DNA of 40,197 bases from Treponema sp. (GTDB lineage: Bacteria; Spirochaetota; Spirochaetia; Treponematales; Treponemataceae): assembly GCA_016290335.1 (NCBI GenBank), contig JAEETM010000032.1:1-40197 (forward strand). Reading direction: 5' to 3'. A program made the translations under genes and the position numbers. Every line of letters begins with the position of its first letter. Position 1 is the stretch's first letter. The notes below the pieces were generated by a model. It was not told the DNA's origin and made no database searches. It saw only the letters and a program-made list of their open reading frames with translations. Below, in pieces: positions 15,027-23,617 of this stretch.

Positions 15027-17833
15027 TATTCATTTCCTCCCTCTTCTTTAGATTTAAAGCTGTTTAACCAGATTATTTCGCCGCTTGTAGCAATTTGTAT
15101 GAAAAGCTTAGTATCAAAAACAGATTCTTGAGGAATTAGCAGCTTACCTTTTGGAATTAGAAGTTCAATTGTAGGACAAAGAGGATATTTGAGAACTTCG
15201 CTAGGAAGAACTTTAAGTTCATCTCCCGAAATACTTAATTCCTGTGGTTCAGAATCACCTCTTACTCCGTCCATATCTACAATAAGACTCATTTCGTCTG
15301 CTGAACCAGATGGTTCAACTATAAATGGTAATTTTGAAGGTCTATATACAATTTTTACATCTCTTATAACCTTTGCAAACTCATTTATTTGTGTATTATC
15401 AGGTTCTTCGGTTCTTCCCATTAAATCAAAATCTCCTTCACCACTGTCTATTCCAATAAGCTTAAGAAGATTCATGTGAATATCATCTTTTACTGTAAAC
15501 TCCAAAGGAATTATACAAAGAACTGAAAGAGAAATAGAAGTTGACTGGCTTTTCTTCATTTCTTCAAGCTGAGTTTTTGTAATACTGATTACATCATTTT
15601 GTGGTTCCTGTGACTGCGGATCTGGACTTGACTGAAGTCCTATATCATAAGAAACACACAAAGAGCCGTCATTCATATTGTTAAGAAGATTTGCAAGATT
15701 TGCATATTGTTTTGGTTGTACAACTTCCTCTGTATTTGTATTCTGCTTTTCACCAAGTTCAATTTCAATATCTGTGGTAACAACTTTATCTTCAGTTATT
15801 GAAAGAGAAAGTCCCTGTTTGAACTCAAGATCAGACTTAGACTCTGTTTCTCCAACTTTTTTTCCAAGAAGATACTCATAAGTTATATTATCTTCTTCGT
15901 CTGGAACAGGCTCACCATCATCATCGCCAATATACGCTTTGATAATACCATTAAACTTTATTTTTTCAAAAAACTTTTGTAACTCGGCATTAGTTTCAGA
16001 ATCCTGAAGTTTTGGTGTTTCTGCAAAAAGATAAAGCGGGATTCTTGAGAATGCAAGATTATTGGCAACATCTGAACCTACAGTTTCTTCCAGAGAACCA
16101 AAAATTGAAGAAAGATTTAATCCGGTAGAAATCTTATCTTTTTCATGACGGTCTTCGGTATTAATCCACATTGTATTCCAGTCAAGAACTGGAGTAACCC
16201 TTATATCTATTTTGTAAGTTTGACCAGGAGTAAGGTTTCTCATTGTAAGGGTACGATTATCCTTATCATAACCTGAGATATTTATAGTGGCATCAACGTC
16301 TACAGAAGTAAACTTTCCTGTACCTTCACCAATTTCGGTTTTACATTCCTTTGTTGTTGTAGTTTCATTGACAAAATCAGTAAGTTCAACTGCACTTGGT
16401 TCTGCACCAACACTTGCCGGATATGTATTAGGAAGAGTAACAGCAGGAATATTTTTGAGGTCAAAGAAATCAGATGAACATTGAATTGTAATAGGGTTTC
16501 CTTCTGGAAGCGTATTTATACATGAAATACTAAATCCATATTTATCCCAAAGAACTGCCGTTACGTTTGAAAGCACCTCGTCTGGAAGGGCTGAATTCTG
16601 TGGCTCTACCATTTCATATTCGCTTTCGAGCTTCATTGTTGCGCTGGCTATTCTGGTAACTTCAACTTCAACAACTGTTGTAGGATTTATGCTTTTTTGA
16701 TTTTCACCTTCGCCTTCTATAAAATCCAGAGTTGCATTATTCAAATAGAATTTTCCTGTAACATCAGTAACTAATTCTGAATCTTCAAAAAATGTTGTAT
16801 TATCCAGAGATTTTGTCGGATTCTCTTTTGTAAGCGTTGCATCCAAAGCATTACTAAGTACCATTGTATAGTCAAAAGTAACCTGATTTTCCCATTGTGG
16901 AGGAAGATTAAAAATAACAGAAAGATTACCATTGCCAATTGTATAAGTTTCTAACTCTGAAGCGTTTCCTATAGAAATCTCCTGATGTGCCGAAATAGGT
17001 ACACCTTCTGATATTGTTAAACCTTCAGCGCGTTTTACTACACTTTCAGAATCAACAGAAGCAATAAAATCAACGTTTGACGATTCTGAGAACATAAAGA
17101 TTAATCCTTCTTTCTCAATTCTTACTCCAGCCAATGGCAGCTGAGCTACTCCGTTTGCGTTAAAGGTTGCTCTTGAAAGTACTGTATTATCTTTTGTAAG
17201 TATGATTTCGCCAGTGATTTTTTCGTCGGTAAGAAGTGGATTTTCTTTTATTGTCATAAAACCAGACTGATATTCAATACTTCTGAAACCATTATTAGAT
17301 TCACTGTCAGCTGATGCAAAATGAACCTCAGACCTTGGGCCTGTTACACCTGCAATTGTAACAAGAGCATTAACCTTTTCGTTTACCGCCAGATTTACGA
17401 TTTTTTCTTCTCTTTTAGTAACATCAGGAACTACTATATCCTTAGAAAAACCCATGTTATCAAAAGTAGTTGTAATTTCTGCTCCACTAAGCGAAGAACC
17501 TAAATCGAGTGGAATTTTCTGCAAATCCATTCTTAAAAGGTACTGCTGAATTTTGTCTGAGTTTGAATCAGTAGGATCATATCCAAAAATTTCATATTTT
17601 GGTTTTCCTTCTCCAGTATCTTCGCCTTCTCCTTCTGTATCATCTGTTCTTAAAAATGATGATATAGAAAAGAACTCTCCAAGTGCATAGGACTTGTCTG
17701 AGATGGCAAGATTATAAACTGCTTCATCACTAGTTTTAATTCCAAATCTTTCCGGCTTTGCAATATGAAAACCACAACCTGAAAACAACACTGCTATTAT
17801 GAATAAAACTTCTATGCATAAAAATTTCTTCAT
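15026..17833 (-). CDS. Very large lipoprotein of unknown function, paired with the barrel protein
   Basis: This 935-residue protein has a lipoprotein signal (AVLFSGC, Cys20). The mature part is almost all beta-strand in character, with many Thr, Ser, Val and Glu, repeated short segments resembling Ig-like or fibronectin-like sheets, and acidic Gly/Glu linkers (for example DTEGEGEDTGEGKP near residue 60 and DDGEPVPDEED near 645). No catalytic motif was recognised. A GGGGG purine run 7 bases before the ATG can act as a ribosome-binding site, and a TATAAA lies a little further upstream. Coupling (TAATG) to the barrel gene suggests a two-component surface or adhesion assembly. That role is inferred. 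Confidence 0.72.
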   Translation of the reverse strand: MKKFLCIEVLFIIAVLFSGCGFHIAKPERFGIKTSDEAVYNLAISDKSYALGEFFSISSFLRTDDTEGEGEDTGEGKPKYEIFGYDPTDSNSDKIQQYLLRMDLQKIPLDLGSSLSGAEITTTFDNMGFSKDIVVPDVTKREEKIVNLAVNEKVNALVTIAGVTGPRSEVHFASADSESNNGFRSIEYQSGFMTIKENPLLTDEKITGEIILTKDNTVLSRATFNANGVAQLPLAGVRIEKEGLIFMFSESSNVDFIASVDSESVVKRAEGLTISEGVPISAHQEISIGNASELETYTIGNGNLSVIFNLPPQWENQVTFDYTMVLSNALDATLTKENPTKSLDNTTFFEDSELVTDVTGKFYLNNATLDFIEGEGENQKSINPTTVVEVEVTRIASATMKLESEYEMVEPQNSALPDEVLSNVTAVLWDKYGFSISCINTLPEGNPITIQCSSDFFDLKNIPAVTLPNTYPASVGAEPSAVELTDFVNETTTTKECKTEIGEGTGKFTSVDVDATINISGYDKDNRTLTMRNLTPGQTYKIDIRVTPVLDWNTMWINTEDRHEKDKISTGLNLSSIFGSLEETVGSDVANNLAFSRIPLYLFAETPKLQDSETNAELQKFFEKIKFNGIIKAYIGDDDGEPVPDEEDNITYEYLLGKKVGETESKSDLEFKQGLSLSITEDKVVTTDIEIELGEKQNTNTEEVVQPKQYANLANLLNNMNDGSLCVSYDIGLQSSPDPQSQEPQNDVISITKTQLEEMKKSQSTSISLSVLCIIPLEFTVKDDIHMNLLKLIGIDSGEGDFDLMGRTEEPDNTQINEFAKVIRDVKIVYRPSKLPFIVEPSGSADEMSLIVDMDGVRGDSEPQELSISGDELKVLPSEVLKYPLCPTIELLIPKGKLLIPQESVFDTKLFIQIATSGEIIWLNSFKSKEEGGNE

Positions 17834-17948
17834 AAAAAACCCCCATATTTTATATTATTCTCATAATATCCACAAAAAGTTGTCCAATACCATATTTAAA
17901 CAACTAAATTATATCATAGGTTAATATTTTTAACAAACAACACGTCGC

Positions 17949-17972
17949 AAAGTGTCACATCAAAGTGTCACA
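17949..17972. repeat. Tandem AAAGTGTCACA direct repeat
   Basis: AAAGTGTCACA is at 17949-17959 and 17962-17972, a 13-base period, between the tex stop and the start of the large lipoprotein gene. The core AGTGTCAC recurs in inverse orientation near gene ends at 31535 and 36452. It could be an operator or a fragment of a dispersed repeat. Confidence 0.5.
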
Positions 17973-17988
17973 CTAAAATTGCGCAAAG

Positions 17989-20412
17989 TTATTTGTTAAA
18001 AAATGCTGCAAACGGATTATAACTCATTCCATCGTCGCTGCCGGAATTGCTGCGGTTAGGACGGTTTCTGTCGCGGTTGCGGTCATAATCGTTGTTTTTA
18101 GATGATGAAGCAGCCGGTTTTCCGTTTCCAGAGCCTTTTTTAACAACTACAACGCGTTTCGCACCATTGCCACCCTGTCCACCAGCCTTTGCTCCTGATG
18201 CTGAAGTTCCAGTTCCGCCACCTGCACGGCTTGCAGCATCACTCTTAAGCGAAAGGCTGATTCGGCGGCGAATAGTGTCCAGCTGAATAATAGTAAACTC
18301 ACGCACATCACCTACTTTTACAACTTCCATAGGGTCGGTAACAAAGCTGTCACTAAGCTCACTCAGGTGAACAAGACCTGTTTCGTGCAAACCGATATCA
18401 ACAAAAGCACCAAAATCAACAACATTCTTGATTTTTCCGGTAACCTTCATGCCTTCGCGCAAATCTTCAAACTGAAGAACACCCTTCTGCATAATAGGAG
18501 CCGGGTATCCGTCACGAGGGTCACGGTTTGGTTTCTGCAGCTCTTCAACAATATCCTTTACAGTCTGAACACCAATCTTGTATTTTTCTGCCACTTCATC
18601 AATTTTTCCAGCCGAAATTGATGCCCCACTCTGTACCAGCGGAAGAATCTCGCGTGCAGCATCGTAGTTTTCAGGATGAACCCAGGTGTTATCAAGAGGA
18701 TCTGAGCTTTCTGCAATTTTAAGGAAGCCGGCACACTGTTCAAAAGCCTTTGGACCAAGCCCCGGAACCTTTTTTAAGTCCTCACGGCTTGTAATTTTGC
18801 CGTTTGCATCGCGGTAGGCAACAATTTTCTTTGCAGTTGCAATGTTTATACCTGAAACATACTTCAAAAGCATGTAAGATGCTGTGTTCAAGTTTACGCC
18901 AACGTTATTTACAACCGAGCTTACAACTTCATCAAGCTGGTCGGCAAGCTTTTTCTGGTTTACATCGTGCTGATAAAGGCCAACACCAATTGCTTTAGGG
19001 TCAATTTTAACAAGTTCAGCAAGCGGATCCTGCAAACGGCGGCCCATAGAAATTGCACCGCGCACCATTACGTCCAGATCCGGGAACTCTTCGGTAGCAA
19101 CCGGGCTTGCTGAATAAACAGAAGCACCAGACTCATCAACTACAGTATATTTTACGTCAGAATCTGCATAATTTTCGCTTATTACCTTAGAAACAATTGC
19201 CTGAACTTCCTGCGAACCGGTTCCGTTTCCAACTGCTACAACCTGAATGTCATATTTATCAATTGCGTCGTTAACTGCATCGTAAGCACCTTTTGCATCC
19301 TGCTCCTGGAAAATCTTAAAGAAGCCAAGATATTTACCTGTTTCGTCAAGTGCGGCGCATTTTGTACCATTTCTGTAGCCCGGGTCAACACCAAGAACGC
19401 GGCTTCCCTTAATCGGCTGAGTCATAAGAAGATTCTTTAAGTTTTCGCTGAATACACCAATTCCGTGGTCATCAGCTTCGTCAGATTCTTCACTGCGGAT
19501 TTCGCGCACAACAGCCGGAGAAAGCAGGCGCACAACACCATCTTCAATTGCATCCCGGTGATACTGATTACTGATAACTGTGTGATTCTGCAGCAGGGCA
19601 ACAGCATTATCAACATCAACGTCAATTGTAACTTCAAGTGCTCCTTCTCGTTCTGCACGGTTTATTGCAAGAATGCGGTGTGGTTTTACCTGATTAAGCG
19701 GCTCCTTGTAATCCCAGTACATCTGATAAGTTGAAGCCTTCTGGGCAGTTTCTTCATCCTGACCTTCCGGTACAATACCTTTTGTTACAATGTCGCCTTC
19801 CCGCATATAAAGCTCGTGGATTGCAGTACGATTGTCTGTATTCTGGCTTACACGCTCAGCGATGATATCTTTTGCACCGGCAAGAGCGTCGGCAGCAGTT
19901 TCTACGTTAAGGGCTGGGTCTTCGTTGTCTGTTTTGATGTACTTTTCAGCTTCTTTTTCACAGGCTGCATCATCATTTTCTGCAATAATAAAATCTGCAA
20001 GCGGTTCAAGACCTTTTTCTGCGGCAACCATACCGCGAGTCTTCTTCTTTTTCTTGAACGGAGCCCATAAATCCTCCAAAGCAGTAAGAGTCTGGGCAGA
20101 CATTATTGCTTCATAAAGAGAATCTGTAAGTTTTCCCTGATTAAATACACCTTTAACAATTTCAAGTCGCCTTTCTTCAAGGTTTTTATACGACTTGAAC
20201 GAGTGATCTATGCTTAAAACCTGAACTTCGTCAAGGTTATCTGTTCTGTCTTTTCTGTAACGGCTGATAAAAGCAACGGTACATCCTTCGTTAAAAAGGC
20301 TGATTACCGCACTTACCTGTGCAACGCGGATATTCAATTCTTCCGCAATTTTTTTCATGATTTCGACTTCGTTTACTGTAAGCGAGTCAATTTGTTCTTG
20401 TGTTAATTCCAT
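17989..20412 (-). CDS. tex: Tex-family S1 RNA-binding transcription accessory protein
   Basis: Tex is a cytoplasmic nucleic-acid-binding protein that influences transcription and RNA handling. The 807-residue protein has the N-terminal Tex helical region (with WAPFKKKKKTRG), a YqgF/RNase H-like domain starting near VLGVDPGYRNGTKCA, helix-hairpin-helix motifs (VPGLGPKAFEQCAGFL) and an S1 domain (about 650-725, GKIKNVVDFGAFVDIG). An unusual low-complexity tail of about 80 residues follows. It is rich in Gly, Ser and Lys, then in Asn, Asp and Arg, and resembles RNA-chaperone tails. A TATAAA at 20429-20424 lies 11 bases before the ATG and no Shine-Dalgarno is visible, so the leader is very short. 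The gene appears monocistronic. Confidence 0.93.
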   Translation of the reverse strand: MELTQEQIDSLTVNEVEIMKKIAEELNIRVAQVSAVISLFNEGCTVAFISRYRKDRTDNLDEVQVLSIDHSFKSYKNLEERRLEIVKGVFNQGKLTDSLYEAIMSAQTLTALEDLWAPFKKKKKTRGMVAAEKGLEPLADFIIAENDDAACEKEAEKYIKTDNEDPALNVETAADALAGAKDIIAERVSQNTDNRTAIHELYMREGDIVTKGIVPEGQDEETAQKASTYQMYWDYKEPLNQVKPHRILAINRAEREGALEVTIDVDVDNAVALLQNHTVISNQYHRDAIEDGVVRLLSPAVVREIRSEESDEADDHGIGVFSENLKNLLMTQPIKGSRVLGVDPGYRNGTKCAALDETGKYLGFFKIFQEQDAKGAYDAVNDAIDKYDIQVVAVGNGTGSQEVQAIVSKVISENYADSDVKYTVVDESGASVYSASPVATEEFPDLDVMVRGAISMGRRLQDPLAELVKIDPKAIGVGLYQHDVNQKKLADQLDEVVSSVVNNVGVNLNTASYMLLKYVSGINIATAKKIVAYRDANGKITSREDLKKVPGLGPKAFEQCAGFLKIAESSDPLDNTWVHPENYDAAREILPLVQSGASISAGKIDEVAEKYKIGVQTVKDIVEELQKPNRDPRDGYPAPIMQKGVLQFEDLREGMKVTGKIKNVVDFGAFVDIGLHETGLVHLSELSDSFVTDPMEVVKVGDVREFTIIQLDTIRRRISLSLKSDAASRAGGGTGTSASGAKAGGQGGNGAKRVVVVKKGSGNGKPAASSSKNNDYDRNRDRNRPNRSNSGSDDGMSYNPFAAFFNK

Positions 20413-20434
20413 AGTGGACTTATTTTATAGTAAA

Positions 20435-21322
20435 TCACTGTCCAATTACAAGGCTTTCAAGAACTTCCGGGTTTGTAACATTATTCTTAATCTGGAGCGT
20501 AAGCTTTTCCAAAGCCATTTTCAAATAGTTATTGTTGAGCTTCAGAAGATTTTCAACCAGCTGGTCTTTGTAACGGTTGCTTAGACCAGGAGTTCCATCC
20601 TTATCGCTGAAAGCAAATACATACAGAACAAAATCGTTAAACTTTCGGGTCATCATCAATGTTGCAGAAGCTCTTATGATAAGACCATTCAAAAAGAAGT
20701 TAAAATCCTGAATTACATCGCCTACTCTTAACTGTAAGGACTCTTCTGTTGAAACTAAAGAAAAGTGGCTTAAGCTTAAATCCTGAAGCACTCCTGTATA
20801 AGTTTTTTCTTCAAGAAGGAACGAATATGTGTAATATTTTGTACAGAAGCCACGGATATTCATTCGCCGGCCCCTGAGGTTAATGCTTTCAAGATATTCA
20901 AGCATTATTCCAACATTAACTCTTTTCTGATACTCCAGCTGAATACAGTCACCTGCAATACCTATCATATTCTTAAAAGTGAGTTCTATGGCATTTTTGT
21001 AATTTTTTTCCTGCTTTTTTAAGAAAGTAACGCAGATTGTAATTGTTTTGCCATAAGTTGCATTCAGACGGCTAATATATTCAATCCAGTTAATGTCGGG
21101 AATAACAGCATCTATATTAATAATTAAAACGCAATCCTTAAATGTTGATGCAATAATATTTATCTTATCGGCCAGCGTATTCTGTTTGTCATTTTCAATA
21201 AAGTAACATTCATAACCCTGCAGGAAATATTCTGTTAAATTGGATTCTGGAAAAAGAGATGTATCGGGAGCTACAAAAAAAGCTTTTCTTCCAGCGGCAA
21301 AATCTTTAACCGTAATACTCAA
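20435..21322 (-). CDS. PilZ-like protein with receiver-like N-terminal domain
   Basis: This 295-residue cytoplasmic protein begins with TTG at 21322. The choice is supported by GGAGG exactly 7 bases upstream and the lack of a better ATG. Residues 1-130 look like a degenerate alpha/beta receiver-type fold. Residues of about 150-255 fit a PilZ domain, with an RRMNIRG arginine motif and LQDLSLSHFSL at the D/NxSxxG position. The Gly is replaced, so c-di-GMP binding is possible but not certain. PilZ proteins often control motility in spirochaetes. An unrelated fold for the N-terminal part cannot be excluded. Confidence 0.65.
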   Translation of the reverse strand: MSITVKDFAAGRKAFFVAPDTSLFPESNLTEYFLQGYECYFIENDKQNTLADKINIIASTFKDCVLIINIDAVIPDINWIEYISRLNATYGKTITICVTFLKKQEKNYKNAIELTFKNMIGIAGDCIQLEYQKRVNVGIMLEYLESINLRGRRMNIRGFCTKYYTYSFLLEEKTYTGVLQDLSLSHFSLVSTEESLQLRVGDVIQDFNFFLNGLIIRASATLMMTRKFNDFVLYVFAFSDKDGTPGLSNRYKDQLVENLLKLNNNYLKMALEKLTLQIKNNVTNPEVLESLVIGQ

Positions 21323-21435
21323 ATCTGAACCTCCAAAATAGGTCTATGCAAAATGATTTATACAAAATAGTTTTACACAAATCTACAATAAACAATTATA
21401 ACATCAAAAATTGTATTTTGCACCAAATAAAGTTT

Positions 21436-22665
21436 CTAAATAAAGTTTATAGCCTTGTGATGTTCAATATTTTTTGTTTTTACAGCTACAATATAGCTTC
21501 CGAACATAGCTGTTGCGGTATCAAACAGAGTTGCAAATGAACAGATTATCAAAGAAGCCGGACTAAGCAGAAGGAAGCTTGTTTCAAAACCCTTTCCGTA
21601 TTTTTCGCACAGAATTGTAAGCAGAATAAATGCTCCGCCGGAAGGGAATCCGCCCAAAAGGAACGAAAGTCCAAAAGAAAGAAGAGATACCCACATTATA
21701 TCGCTGAATGGAATACTTAAGCTTGAATAAGAACGCCAGATTAAGAAAAAGCAGATTGTTGTTACAAGTGCTGAACCGCCGCGGGAGAACACGGAAAACA
21801 GCGGATACGTAAAGCCATTGCATCGTCTTCTGATTCCAAGGCTTTCCTTTCCATGACGCATTGTTAAAGGAAGCGAAAGATTTGTATCTCCGGTAACAAA
21901 AGAAAGAAGCATTGGAGCTATGCCTGCGTACAAAACTCTGTAAGGACGAGGATCATGACAGACATAACGTATAATCAGCGGATAAATGATTCCTGCAACA
22001 ATTACAAAATCACACACAAACATAATAATCATTGGTGTATAAATGCCTGTAGAAATTACAGAACGGAAGGTAATTACCCAGTAAGCAACAAAGAACAGGC
22101 TGAATACCGACATTACTTCTGTAAAGAATACCGAAATATAGTAGAAAAGCTTTGATAAAGAGTCGGCAATTGTAGAAACAGGCTTAAAGGTTACCTGGTC
22201 AGAGGCACTTTCCCAACCAATAAGGCTGCCGAACAAAAAGGCTACCAGAAGGAATGAACCTTCGCGCAGTGCTTCAAAAGCAGAAAAAGGGAAAAGAGAC
22301 AAAACCATTCCCTTTACATCTATATGAGTAATTTCTGTAGCAACATCAATTGTAATAGGAATACGCGGCAGTTTTACAAGAAGGATAGAAGCCGTACCAA
22401 CAATGGTCAAAATCAATGCAGAAATAATGATGATGGAGAAAGTCCAGATTGTAGTTTTAAGCAGGTTTTTAGAGCTGCGGAGTCTGTTGATTGAAACAAC
22501 CGAAGTACAGAAAACCAGAGGAACAACAAGATAACGTCCAAAGCGAACAAAAAGTTCCGTCAAAAAAGACAAAACCTCTGCTCCCTTCGGAGTACCAAAC
22601 GGTATAATAATCGAAGCTAAAACTCCCAGCACAATTCCAAGCAAATATTTAATCCAAACTTTCAT
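21436..22665 (-). CDS. Divergent dicarboxylate/amino-acid:cation symporter (DAACS)
   Basis: This membrane transporter of the GltP/SLC1 fold has 409 residues and about eight transmembrane helices plus re-entrant loops. Family features include FGRYLVVPLVFCTSVVSI near the N-terminus and FVTGDTNLSLPLTMR in the place of the serine-rich hairpin. The substrate and sodium motifs are altered. NMDGT is replaced by SRGGSA. In the last helix, DTATAMFGSYIVA lacks the Asp and Arg that bind acidic substrates. Acidic amino-acid transport is therefore doubtful and another substrate is likely. A TGC-extended TATAAT at 22678-22673 is 7 bases before the ATG and no Shine-Dalgarno is seen, so it is probably leaderless. 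Confidence 0.82.
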   Translation of the reverse strand: MKVWIKYLLGIVLGVLASIIIPFGTPKGAEVLSFLTELFVRFGRYLVVPLVFCTSVVSINRLRSSKNLLKTTIWTFSIIIISALILTIVGTASILLVKLPRIPITIDVATEITHIDVKGMVLSLFPFSAFEALREGSFLLVAFLFGSLIGWESASDQVTFKPVSTIADSLSKLFYYISVFFTEVMSVFSLFFVAYWVITFRSVISTGIYTPMIIMFVCDFVIVAGIIYPLIIRYVCHDPRPYRVLYAGIAPMLLSFVTGDTNLSLPLTMRHGKESLGIRRRCNGFTYPLFSVFSRGGSALVTTICFFLIWRSYSSLSIPFSDIMWVSLLSFGLSFLLGGFPSGGAFILLTILCEKYGKGFETSFLLLSPASLIICSFATLFDTATAMFGSYIVAVKTKNIEHHKAINFI

Positions 22666-22672
22666 AAAGAAT

Positions 22673-22678
22673 ATTATA
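22673..22678 (-). promoter_or_regulatory. Extended -10 box, probably leaderless symporter promoter
   Basis: TATAAT preceded by TGC on the minus strand, 7 bases upstream of the ATG at 22665. The -35 region at 17-base spacing (TTTCAT) is weak, which suits an extended -10 promoter. Confidence 0.6.
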
Positions 22679-22747
22679 GCATAAAATACCCATATATGAA
22701 AATATTGTATTATTCTGTTTTGCCGTTTTTATTAAATGTGGTAGTTT

Positions 22748-23374
22748 TTAGATTTCAACCTTATAGGCACCCTTAGCACCAGGCGGCACAACATCTATTT
22801 TCTTAAAACTAAAAGGAAGATCCTTAGATTCTCTTTCAACTTCATTTTTTACATTTTCGGTTACAAGGATTTCCCAGGCATTGGCAGTGTCTTCGCCTAA
22901 TTTGCTTGCAGCATTTACTTCTGCACCAAAAACATCTGCATAACCAATATTTAAAATGTCACCATAGCCAAGTCCAACACAAAACAGGATTTGTTCTTCT
23001 TCGCTTTTTGTCTTGTTATATTCATGTAAAACTTCATGGATTTTCTTACAACACAAAAGAGCATTTTCAGGATGTTTGAACAAAACCAGCAGACTGTCAC
23101 CTTCGCTCTTAATCAAAAGTCCATCAAAATCGTCAATAATCGGCAGAATAAGACGCTCAGATTCAAAAATTATCTGCATAAAATGAACGATTCCAAACTT
23201 TTCTGTTCCTCTTGAAAAGCCGCTGAGATCGGTAAACATAACACACCATTTTTCACCAAAGGAATCCCAGATTCGTCTGTCAATTTTTTCCTTGTCGGCA
23301 CCAGGTGCAAGTCGGGCTGCCATAAGATTTTCAAGTCGTTTTTGTGGGGAAGAATTGTGTTGGTTTATGGGCAT
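22748..23374 (-). CDS. Stand-alone class III adenylate/guanylate cyclase domain protein
   Basis: This 208-residue soluble protein consists mainly of a class III cyclase catalytic domain (about 42-180) with no visible sensor or membrane segment. The metal-binding Asp residues are D49 (FTDLSGFS) and D93 (SEGDS), and K89 is at the position that selects adenine. In the transition-state pair N154 is present but the usual Arg is Lys158 (NAASKL for NxAARL). Activity may be reduced, or the protein may be a regulator. The ATG at 23374 has GGAG 9 bases upstream. A possible promoter (TATAAT at 23559-23554) would give a leader of about 170 bases that contains the palindromic element. Confidence 0.8.
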   Translation of the reverse strand: MPINQHNSSPQKRLENLMAARLAPGADKEKIDRRIWDSFGEKWCVMFTDLSGFSRGTEKFGIVHFMQIIFESERLILPIIDDFDGLLIKSEGDSLLVLFKHPENALLCCKKIHEVLHEYNKTKSEEEQILFCVGLGYGDILNIGYADVFGAEVNAASKLGEDTANAWEILVTENVKNEVERESKDLPFSFKKIDVVPPGAKGAYKVEI

Positions 23375-23400
23375 GATTTAAGTCTCCTTTTTATGATTTT

Positions 23401-23521
23401 GGGCACCTTGCCAGCCTTTGGCTGGCAACCGCTATGTCCGCCCTTCGCTAACGCTCATCCTCCTCACTCACTTTCGTTCGTTGCGGTGGACTGCTTCGCA
23501 GGGGCTTCCAGCGCTGGTGCG
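23401..23521. repeat. GC-rich palindromic intergenic element
   Basis: This is a GC-rich island in an AT-rich gap. It contains the hairpin TTGCCAGCC, loop TTT, GGCTGGCAA (23408-23428), the small hairpin CTGC-TTC-GCAG (23491-23501), the palindrome CCAGCGCTGG (23508-23517) and outer pairing GCACC/GGTGC (23403-23407 with 23516-23520). There is no open frame of interest. It looks like a member of a dispersed repeat or MITE-like family, but only one copy is in the window. Confidence 0.6.
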
Positions 23522-23617
23522 TGAATCCAATTATTTTGAAAAATGCGAATATTATTATAACAGAGTTTTACTCTAAAATCGAATAATTTACTGAAAAATT
23601 AGTTAACAGTAGCTTAT

